Shown one piece after another: positions 1 through 6,144 of a stretch of 6,144 nt of DNA. The notes beneath the pieces were generated by a model that saw only the letters and a program-made list of their open reading frames with translations, had not been told where the DNA came from and did not search any database. The stretch lies in the NCBI GenBank assembly GCA_913051755.1, contig CAJXBR010000030.1, positions 1 to 6,144 of the forward strand. Direction: 5' to 3'. Source of the DNA: an uncultured Flavobacteriaceae bacterium (GTDB taxonomy: Bacteria > Bacteroidota > Bacteroidia > Flavobacteriales > Flavobacteriaceae). A program made the translations under genes and the position numbers. How positions within the stretch are numbered: the first letter of the stretch is position 1; each line of letters opens with the position of its first letter.

Positions 1-3000
1 GGTCCTGTAAAGGATTTTGAATGTGCTTGTGGAAAATATAAACGAATTCGCTACAAGGGTATCATTTGTGATCGCTGTGGAGTTGAAGTGACTGAGAAAA
101 AAGTTCGAAGAGATCGTGTAGGGCATATCAGCCTCACTGTACCTGTAGCACACATTTGGTATTTCCGTTCGCTACCAAATAAGCTTGGATATCTTCTTGG
201 ACTTCCGTCCAAAAAGCTCGATATGATCATCTATTATGAGCGTTATGTGGTGATTCAACCAGGTGGAGCGGTCAATGAAGAAGGAGAGCCAGTACAAAAA
301 ATGGACTTCCTTACTGAAGAGGAGTATCTAAATATTCTTGAAAAATTACCAACCGATAATCAATATCTTGATGACACAGACCCTGAAAAATTTATTGCCA
401 AAATGGGTGCAGAGTGTCTCATCGAATTATTGAGCCGAATTGATTTGGATGAACTTTCATACGAGTTGCGCGACAAAGCCAACAACGAAACATCTAAACA
501 ACGAAAAACAGAGGCTTTAAAGCGTCTTCAGGTTGTTGAAGCTTTTCGGGAAGCCAACAAAAACCGTGAAAATCGACCAGAGTGGATGATCTTGAAAACC
601 ATTCCTGTCATTCCACCTGAACTTCGCCCATTAGTACCACTCGATGGAGGTCGTTTTGCGACTTCTGACTTAAATGATTTATATCGAAGAGTTATCATTC
701 GAAACAATCGTTTAAAGCGTTTGGTAGAAATCAAAGCGCCTGAGGTGATTCTACGTAATGAAAAGCGTATGCTGCAAGAATCTGTAGACTCACTTTTCGA
801 CAACACAAGAAAGTCATCAGCTGTAAAATCTGATGCCAATCGTCCTTTAAAATCTCTTTCAGATTCATTAAAAGGAAAGCAAGGACGTTTTCGTCAAAAT
901 CTACTTGGCAAGCGCGTAGACTACTCAGCTCGATCAGTTATCGTCGTTGGACCTGAGCTTAGACTCTTCGAGTGTGGGTTGCCTAAAAATATGGCTGCCG
1001 AGCTTTACAAACCGTTTGTCATTCGTAAATTAATTGAAAGGGGAATTGTAAAGACAGTAAAATCTGCTAAAAAGATTATTGACAAGCGCGAGCCAGTTGT
1101 ATGGGATATTTTGGAGAATGTGATTAAAGGTCACCCTGTTCTTTTGAACCGAGCCCCCACACTTCACCGTTTGGGGATTCAGGCATTCCAGCCAAAACTC
1201 ATTGAAGGAAAAGCAATTCAGCTTCACCCATTGGCTTGTACCGCATTTAACGCTGACTTTGATGGTGATCAAATGGCAGTACACCTTCCACTAGGTCCTG
1301 AAGCAATCTTAGAATCTCAGCTTCTGATGCTTGCATCGCATAACATCTTGAATCCAGCAAACGGATCTCCAATCACTGTACCTTCTCAGGATATGGTATT
1401 GGGTCTATATTATATGACCAAAGCCAGAAAGTCAACTAAAGAGTATCCTGTGAAGGGAGAGGGTTTAACTTTTTACAGCGCTGAGGAGGTCAATATCGCT
1501 TTTAATGAAAAGATTGTTGATTTGAATGCGATCGTTAAAGTCAGAGCAAAGGATTTTAATAAGGATGGCGAGTTGATAAATCAATTGATAGAAACAACAG
1601 TTGGTCGAGTTTTATTTAATCAAGTTGTTCCTGAAAAGGCAGGTTTCATCAATGAAGTTCTTACAAAAAAATCACTTCGTGATATTATTGGTGATATTTT
1701 AAAAGTGACTTCTGTTCCTGAAACTGCTACTTTCTTAGATGAAATAAAAGAAATGGGATACTCCTTTGCTTTCAAAGGTGGTCTTTCGTTTAGTCTTGGG
1801 GATATTATCATTCCAGCGGATAAGCAAAAATTAATTGACGAAGCGAATGGTCTTGTTGATGGTATTATCACCAATTACAACATGGGTCTGATTACCAATA
1901 ATGAGCGTTACAATCAGGTTATTGATGTTTGGACATCAACCAATGCAACCCTTACAGAGTTGGCAATGAAGAGGATCAGTGAAGACCAGCAGGGATTCAA
2001 TTCAGTATATATGATGCTTGACTCTGGTGCGAGAGGCTCAAAAGAGCAAATTCGTCAGCTCACAGGAATGCGCGGTTTAATGGCCAAGCCAAAAAAATCA
2101 AATGCAGGTGGGGGTGAGATTATTGAAAACCCAATCCTATCAAACTTTAAAGAAGGACTTTCGATTCTTGAATACTTTATTTCCACTCATGGCGCTCGAA
2201 AAGGTCTTGCAGATACAGCGCTTAAAACAGCTGATGCTGGATACCTCACACGTCGCCTTCATGATGTTGCGCAAGATGTAATTGTCAATACAAAAGATTG
2301 TGGTACCCTTCGCGGAATCACAGTTGAATCGCTAAAGAAAAATGAAGAAGTCGTTGAAAATCTTGGGGATCGTGTGATTGGTCGAGTTGCTTTGTTCGAT
2401 GTTCTTAATCCAAATGATGGGAAGGTGATCGTCGAAGCTGGTCAAGAAATTTTGGATCATCATGTCAAACAAATTGAAAATTCACCAATTGATAAGATTG
2501 AGGTTCGTTCTCCATTGACCTGTGAGGCTAAAAAAGGGATCTGTGCCAAATGCTATGGAAGAAACTTAGCCAATGGTAAAATGGTTCAAATAGGTGAATC
2601 TGTTGGTGTGATCGCTGCACAATCGATTGGTGAACCAGGAACTCAACTTACACTACGTACCTTCCATGTAGGAGGTATTGCTGGGAATGTTTCAGAGGAA
2701 AACAAACTTATTGCGAAGTTTGATGGTAAGGTTGAATTAGAAGACCTGAAGACAGTCCCTGGAAAAGATGCTGATGGCAGTGATGCTAACGTGGTTATTT
2801 CTCGTACAACCGAATTCAAGTTGGTTGACAGCAACACTGGTATTACTTTGAGTAATAATATCATTCCTTATGGGTCTTTCATATCTGTAAAGAATGGTAA
2901 AAAGATCAAAAAAGGTGATGAGATTTGCCGTTGGGATCCATATAATGGAGTCATTGTTTCAGAGTTTTCTGGTAAGATTGGATATGAAAATATACAACAG

Positions 3001-4134
3001 GGTGTGACTTTCCAGGTTGAAATTGATGAACAAACTGGTTTCCAAGAAAAGGTAATCACTGAGACTAGGGATAAGAAAATGATTCCAACCCTATTGATTC
3101 AAGACAACAAAAGAAACACTCTTCAGTCATACAATCTACCTGTAGGTGCACACATAATGGTTGATGATGGAGAAGCGATAAAGGGTGGTAAAATTCTTGT
3201 TAAAATTCCACGTAAGTCTGCTAAATCTGGTGACATTACTGGGGGTCTTCCAAGAGTTACAGAGTTGTTTGAGGCTCGAAACCCTTCAAACCCTGCTGTT
3301 GTTTCAGAAATTGATGGAGTCGTTTCATTTGGTAAAATCAAGCGGGGTAATCGCGAAATTATCGTAGAGTCTAAAACTGGCGAAATCAAAAAATATTTGG
3401 TAAAACTATCAAATCAGATTCTGGTTCAAGAGAATGACTTTGTGAAAGCAGGGATGTCTATTTCAGATGGTGCAATTACACCAAATGATATTCTAAATAT
3501 CAAGGGACCATCGGCTGTTCAACAGTACCTCGTGAATGAAGTACAGGAAGTATATCGCTTACAAGGGGTTAAAATCAATGACAAACATTTTGAAGTTGTT
3601 GTGCGTCAAATGATGCGCAAGGTTCGAATTGAGGATTCTGGAGATACAATTTTCCTCGAAAATCAACTTGTTCATAAGTATGATTTTATCACTGAAAACG
3701 ATCAACTGTATGGTTGTAAAGTGGTTACTGAAGTGGGTGATTCAGAAAACCTTAAATCAGGTCAAATCGTTACTGCTCGTGAACTGCGTGATGAAAACTC
3801 ATTGTTGAGGCGTGATGACAAGGCAATTGTCCAAGCTCGTGATGCAGTGAATGCAACAGCTACGCCTATTTTGCAAGGTATTACACGTGCTTCTCTTCAA
3901 ACAAAGTCGTTTATTTCTGCAGCATCTTTCCAAGAAACTACAAAAGTATTGAACGAAGCTGCTGTGAGTGGTAAGATAGATACTCTTGAAGGTTTGAAAG
4001 AGAATGTTATCGTTGGACATAAAATTCCAGCTGGTACAGGAAACCGCGCCTACAATGATATTATTGTTGGTTATACTGATGAGTATCTAGAGCTGTTAGC
4101 CAAAAAGGAGTTTAATTTGAGTAGCAATGAATGA
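1..4134 (+). CDS. rpoC: DNA-directed RNA polymerase subunit beta' (5' end cut off by the window)
   Basis: This is the beta' subunit, which carries the catalytic Mg of RNA polymerase and with beta forms the DNA-binding cleft. The frame is open from base 1. The GTG at 88 is only an internal codon, because the conserved zinc-binding domain lies before it (visible residues Cys8, Cys10, Cys23, Cys26). By comparison with E. coli RpoC about 60 N-terminal residues are missing; 1377 are visible. In order I see the [20 protein letters not shown] segment, the catalytic NADFDGDQM motif (visible residues 417-425, bases 1249-1275, all three Asp present), the [14 protein letters not shown] region, the bridge helix (about 716-755), the second zinc site (Cys767, Cys841, Cys848, Cys851), and the trigger-loop start [16 protein letters not shown]. 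About 180 residues (about 895-1076) interrupt the trigger loop before DITGGLPRV, resembling the SI3 insertion of E. coli. The C-terminal [10 protein letters not shown] and LKENVIVG motifs are intact. From memory, the segment after the zinc domain (about residues 85-133) is some 17 residues longer than in E. coli. No frameshift is seen. rpoB is expected just upstream. Confidence 0.99.
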   Translation, partial: GPVKDFECACGKYKRIRYKGIICDRCGVEVTEKKVRRDRVGHISLTVPVAHIWYFRSLPNKLGYLLGLPSKKLDMIIYYERYVVIQPGGAVNEEGEPVQKMDFLTEEEYLNILEKLPTDNQYLDDTDPEKFIAKMGAECLIELLSRIDLDELSYELRDKANNETSKQRKTEALKRLQVVEAFREANKNRENRPEWMILKTIPVIPPELRPLVPLDGGRFATSDLNDLYRRVIIRNNRLKRLVEIKAPEVILRNEKRMLQESVDSLFDNTRKSSAVKSDANRPLKSLSDSLKGKQGRFRQNLLGKRVDYSARSVIVVGPELRLFECGLPKNMAAELYKPFVIRKLIERGIVKTVKSAKKIIDKREPVVWDILENVIKGHPVLLNRAPTLHRLGIQAFQPKLIEGKAIQLHPLACTAFNADFDGDQMAVHLPLGPEAILESQLLMLASHNILNPANGSPITVPSQDMVLGLYYMTKARKSTKEYPVKGEGLTFYSAEEVNIAFNEKIVDLNAIVKVRAKDFNKDGELINQLIETTVGRVLFNQVVPEKAGFINEVLTKKSLRDIIGDILKVTSVPETATFLDEIKEMGYSFAFKGGLSFSLGDIIIPADKQKLIDEANGLVDGIITNYNMGLITNNERYNQVIDVWTSTNATLTELAMKRISEDQQGFNSVYMMLDSGARGSKEQIRQLTGMRGLMAKPKKSNAGGGEIIENPILSNFKEGLSILEYFISTHGARKGLADTALKTADAGYLTRRLHDVAQDVIVNTKDCGTLRGITVESLKKNEEVVENLGDRVIGRVALFDVLNPNDGKVIVEAGQEILDHHVKQIENSPIDKIEVRSPLTCEAKKGICAKCYGRNLANGKMVQIGESVGVIAAQSIGEPGTQLTLRTFHVGGIAGNVSEENKLIAKFDGKVELEDLKTVPGKDADGSDANVVISRTTEFKLVDSNTGITLSNNIIPYGSFISVKNGKKIKKGDEICRWDPYNGVIVSEFSGKIGYENIQQGVTFQVEIDEQTGFQEKVITETRDKKMIPTLLIQDNKRNTLQSYNLPVGAHIMVDDGEAIKGGKILVKIPRKSAKSGDITGGLPRVTELFEARNPSNPAVVSEIDGVVSFGKIKRGNREIIVESKTGEIKKYLVKLSNQILVQENDFVKAGMSISDGAITPNDILNIKGPSAVQQYLVNEVQEVYRLQGVKINDKHFEVVVRQMMRKVRIEDSGDTIFLENQLVHKYDFITENDQLYGCKVVTEVGDSENLKSGQIVTARELRDENSLLRRDDKAIVQARDAVNATATPILQGITRASLQTKSFISAASFQETTKVLNEAAVSGKIDTLEGLKENVIVGHKIPAGTGNRAYNDIIVGYTDEYLELLAKKEFNLSSNE

Positions 4135-4435
4135 TTCAAAGAAGAAAAAGGAAATCAACATTGAGTTAGATCAGGAAACCGCACAGGGGACCTATTCGAA
4201 CTTGGCAATCATCAATCACTCTGTTTCTGAGTTTGTTGTTGATTTTATCAATATCATGCCTGGCTCACCAAAAGCCAAGGTTCGCTCACGCATTATTCTT
4301 ACGCCACAGCATGCCAAGCGTTTTTTAAAGGCACTGAACGATAATGTTCATCGCTTTGAAAATGCGCATGGAGAGATTAAGGATTACGAACAGCCTCCAA
4401 TACCATTAAATTTTGGTCCTCCTGGAGAGGCATAA
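4127..4435 (+). CDS. DUF3467 family protein, function unknown
   Basis: This is a 102-residue soluble protein that I recognise as the DUF3467 type commonly found directly after rpoC in Bacteroidota; its function is not established. It starts with a lysine-rich segment (MNDSKKKK), followed by a compact domain with the family-like stretches [19 protein letters not shown] (about residues 22-40) and [19 protein letters not shown] (about 55-73). It ends in a proline-rich tail (about 90-99). I see no signal peptide, membrane segment or cysteines. The start is well fixed: an in-frame TGA lies at 4118-4120 and ATG 4127 is the first start codon after it. The gene overlaps the rpoC stop (TGA 4132-4134) by 8 bases in another frame, which suggests co-transcription and translational coupling. 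AAGGAG at 4105-4110 is 16 bases from the ATG, too far for a standard Shine-Dalgarno, and it encodes part of RpoC, so it may be chance. A terminator follows nine bases after the stop. A role linked to RNA polymerase is only an inference from position. Confidence 0.93.
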   Translation: MNDSKKKKEINIELDQETAQGTYSNLAIINHSVSEFVVDFINIMPGSPKAKVRSRIILTPQHAKRFLKALNDNVHRFENAHGEIKDYEQPPIPLNFGPPGEA

Positions 4436-4443
4436 ATCAAATC

Positions 4444-4470
4444 ATCCCGCCGAATGGCGGGATTTTTTTT
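4444..4470 (+). terminator. Rho-independent terminator of the rpoC-DUF3467 operon
   Basis: A perfect 8-bp stem (ATCCCGCC at 4444-4451 pairing with GGCGGGAT at 4456-4463) encloses a four-base GAAT loop. An unbroken run of eight T (4463-4470) begins at the last stem base. It begins nine bases after the DUF3467 stop codon, so it fits as the end of the operon. Read on the minus strand, the same stem is followed by the T-rich GATTTGATTT, so it could also weakly stop transcription coming from prfC. Confidence 0.93.
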
Positions 4471-4481
4471 AAACTACTTTG

Positions 4482-4512
4482 AAAAATCTTCTGAAAGTTT
4501 AAAACTCAGAAG
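4482..4512 (-). terminator. Candidate weak terminator of prfC, overlapping its stop codon
   Basis: On the minus strand, CTTCTGA (4512-4506) pairs perfectly with TCAGAAG (4494-4488), followed by ATTTTTC (4487-4481). The 11-base loop region can form a further short GTT/AAC pairing. The prfC stop codon (4501-4499) lies inside the loop. The stem has only three G/C pairs and the T run is five long, so it is much weaker than the terminator of the opposing operon. It is placed where a prfC terminator should be, but it could be chance in AT-rich DNA. Confidence 0.45.
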
Positions 4513-6085
4513 TCGCGTGGAACTCTAAGGCGGGGTATTTTTCTTTTGTCATTTGAAGTGAAAATGCCGAGTCGGCCAAAAACACCTGTTGCCCTTGCTT
4601 ATCTTTGGCTAAGAATTTTGATTTCACACGCGCAAAGTCTATATATTCAGGGTGGTTAGTTTCGGGAGTCTCTATCCAACAGGCTTTATGAACATTGAGG
4701 TTTTCGTAACTACATTTCGCACCGTATTCATGTTCCAATCGATATTGAATAACCTCAAATTGAAGGGCTCCGACAGTCCCAATCACTTTACGTCCATTGA
4801 GGTCGAGGGTGAAAAGTTGAGCAACCCCTTCGTCCATCAATTGATCAATCCCCTTGGCAAGCTGCTTGGCTTTCATCGGATCGGCATTATTGATATACCT
4901 GAAGTGCTCAGGCGAAAAGCTTGGAATGCCTTTAAATTGCAATTCCTCTCCTGAAGTTAGGGTATCTCCAATCTTGAAGTTTCCAGTGTCATGAAGCCCC
5001 ACAATATCACCTGGAAATGAGGTGGATACAACTTCTTTTCTGTCTGCAAAAAAAGCATTTGGACTACTGAATTTTAATTTTTTATCAAGCCGAACGTGCA
5101 AGTAGGGCGTGTTGCGTAAAAATGTGCCAGAAACAATCTTGACAAATGCCAGCCTATCTCTGTGTTTTGGATCCATATTGGCATGAATTTTAAACACAAA
5201 ACCACTAAAATTTTTTTCATCGGGATTAACCAATCGCTCCTCACTTTTTTTGGCCAATGGAGAAGGAGCAATCTCAATGAAGGCATCCAATAGTTCTTGT
5301 ACACCAAAGTTATTTAAAGCAGAACCGAAGAAAACAGGTTGTTGCTCACCATTGAGATAGGCACTAGGATCAAAAGAAGGATATACCTCTGTAACCAATT
5401 CAATATCCTCTCTCAACTGGCCAGCTGCTTGTTCACCTATGTGATCGGACAAGCTCGCGTCATTGATGTTGTCAAAGTCGATACTGTCTGAAATTTGGGT
5501 TTTATTCCCTTCATTAAACAAACGTAATCTCTTTTCCCACAAATTGTAAATCCCTTGAAAATCGTAGCCCATACCAATAGGAAAACTCAGGGGAACAACC
5601 TTAAATCCGAGTTTCTGTTCTACTTCATCCAACAAATCAAAAGCATCTTTTCCCTCTCGGTCGAGCTTGTTGATGAAGACTATGATCGGAATGTTTCGCA
5701 TCCGACAGACCTCAACGAGCTTTTCTGTTTGTTCCTCAACTCCTTTGGCAACATCAATCACCACAATCACACTATCGACTGCAGTTAAGGTTCGAAAGGT
5801 ATCTTCAGCGAAATCTTTATGACCAGGGGTGTCTAGGATATTGATTTTTTTGTCTTTGTAATGAAATGCCAAAACTGATGTTGCGACAGAAATACCACGC
5901 TGACGTTCAATTTCCATAAAATCGCTTGTGGCTGTTTTTTTAATCTTGTTGGACTTTACAGCACCTGCCTCTTGAATCGCTCCACCAAAGAGAAGAAGCT
6001 TTTCAGTCAAGGTTGTTTTTCCAGCATCAGGGTGAGAGATGATGCCAAAGGTTCGTCGTCTTGAAATTTCAGTTTCAAAATTCAT
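4499..6085 (-). CDS. prfC: Peptide chain release factor 3 (RF3, translational GTPase)
   Basis: RF3 is a cytoplasmic GTPase that binds the ribosome after stop-codon hydrolysis and promotes release of RF1/RF2. The 528-residue product matches the usual RF3 length (E. coli about 529) and aligns along its whole length from memory. The G domain shows the P-loop SHPDAGKT (residues 17-24), the switch I segment RGISVATS (63-70), the G3 motif DTPGH (85-89), and the G4 motif NKLD (139-142). RF3-type signatures follow: a [13 protein letters not shown] stretch, then [18 protein letters not shown] opening domain II, then [19 protein letters not shown], and a C-terminal domain III with [16 protein letters not shown]. 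The Asp-Ala in the P-loop and the [14 protein letters not shown] stretch favour RF3 over EF-G, BipA or LepA. I chose ATG at 6085-6083 (MNFETEIS). The frame stays open to ATG 6130, but those 15 extra codons have no family counterpart and would run through the apparent promoter. The gene converges on the rpoC operon with 63 bases between stop codons. It has no visible frameshift or missing GTPase motif. Confidence 0.97.
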   Translation of the reverse strand: MNFETEISRRRTFGIISHPDAGKTTLTEKLLLFGGAIQEAGAVKSNKIKKTATSDFMEIERQRGISVATSVLAFHYKDKKINILDTPGHKDFAEDTFRTLTAVDSVIVVIDVAKGVEEQTEKLVEVCRMRNIPIIVFINKLDREGKDAFDLLDEVEQKLGFKVVPLSFPIGMGYDFQGIYNLWEKRLRLFNEGNKTQISDSIDFDNINDASLSDHIGEQAAGQLREDIELVTEVYPSFDPSAYLNGEQQPVFFGSALNNFGVQELLDAFIEIAPSPLAKKSEERLVNPDEKNFSGFVFKIHANMDPKHRDRLAFVKIVSGTFLRNTPYLHVRLDKKLKFSSPNAFFADRKEVVSTSFPGDIVGLHDTGNFKIGDTLTSGEELQFKGIPSFSPEHFRYINNADPMKAKQLAKGIDQLMDEGVAQLFTLDLNGRKVIGTVGALQFEVIQYRLEHEYGAKCSYENLNVHKACWIETPETNHPEYIDFARVKSKFLAKDKQGQQVFLADSAFSLQMTKEKYPALEFHATSEF

Positions 6086-6092
6086 TCGAATG

Positions 6093-6121
6093 CAAAAGTA
6101 TTTGCTTTTTTGGGATTTCCA
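6093..6121 (-). promoter_or_regulatory. Bacteroidota-type promoter for prfC (near-leaderless)
   Basis: On the minus strand, TACTTTTG (6100-6093) is an exact match to the TAnnTTTG -7 element used by the primary sigma factor of Bacteroidota. Upstream, TGG (6121-6119) lies 18 bases away and is a one-mismatch version of the TTG -33 element. A better TTTG (6131-6128) is 27 bases away, which is too far. Only seven bases separate the -7 box from the prfC ATG, so transcription would start within a few bases of the start codon. The -7 box is good; the -33 assignment is weak. Confidence 0.6.
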
Positions 6122-6144
6122 TTTTCTCAAAGCGATTATTTGTA

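Noticed and set aside
88..90. GTG as a start codon for a 1348-residue rpoC product
   Set aside because: The same frame is open back to base 1 and encodes the conserved zinc-binding Cys residues before this point, so the gene is cut by the window edge rather than starting here.
528..839. Minus-strand open frame of 103 codons inside rpoC, and similar ones at 1030-1284, 1620-1874, 2643-2864, 2868-3059, 3123-3389 and 3799-4020
   Set aside because: They lie entirely antisense to strongly conserved rpoC codons, show no recognisable domain, and have no promoter or neighbour context.
3185..3367. Plus-strand 60-codon frame within rpoC
   Set aside because: It is an alternate frame across the conserved DITGGLPRV segment of RpoC, with no sign of independent coding.
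4652..4954. Plus-strand open frame of 100 codons antisense to prfC, and similar ones at 5555-5788 (+) and 5074-5307 (-)
   Set aside because: These are shadows of the conserved RF3 coding sequence with no recognisable protein features.
6086..6130. Longer prfC start at ATG 6130 adding 15 residues
   Set aside because: The extension has no counterpart in RF3 proteins as I recall them, and it overlaps a good TAnnTTTG promoter box; ATG 6085 gives the normal RF3 length.
6101..6144. Possible divergent plus-strand promoter (ATTATTTG at 6135-6142)
   Set aside because: It does not match TAnnTTTG at the required TA, and no downstream gene is visible in the window to support it.

Overview
The window looks like an ordinary stretch of a Bacteroidota chromosome, probably from a Flavobacteriia or Cytophagia-like lineage. 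Three things point there. The RNA polymerase beta' sequence has the group's typical wording, such as [11 protein letters not shown] and a short extra segment before [15 protein letters not shown]3467 gene sits directly after rpoC. A TAnnTTTG promoter box lies just upstream of prfC. Base composition is moderately AT-rich and looks even across the window.

Layout: positions 1-4134 (+) hold rpoC, the beta' subunit of RNA polymerase, without its 5' end (about 60 codons lie outside the window). Positions 4127-4435 (+) hold a 102-residue DUF3467 protein that overlaps the rpoC stop by 8 bases, so the two are almost certainly co-transcribed as the end of the rpoB-rpoC operon. A strong intrinsic terminator (4444-4470) closes that operon. 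On the opposite strand, prfC (peptide chain release factor 3) runs from 6085 down to 4499, converging on the rpoC operon. It has its own weaker candidate terminator around its stop codon and a Bacteroidota-type promoter box almost touching its start codon. Positions 6101-6144 are upstream sequence with no gene that I can support.

The two recognised genes belong to the core information-processing machinery: transcription by RNA polymerase, and recycling of class-I release factors during translation termination. They are convergent neighbours rather than one functional unit. I see no mobile element, CRISPR array, RNA gene, frameshift or sign of horizontal transfer, and no previously undescribed multi-gene system. 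The points most worth a second look are the uncharacterised DUF3467 protein coupled to rpoC, the near-leaderless prfC promoter, and the back-to-back terminator arrangement between the convergent genes.
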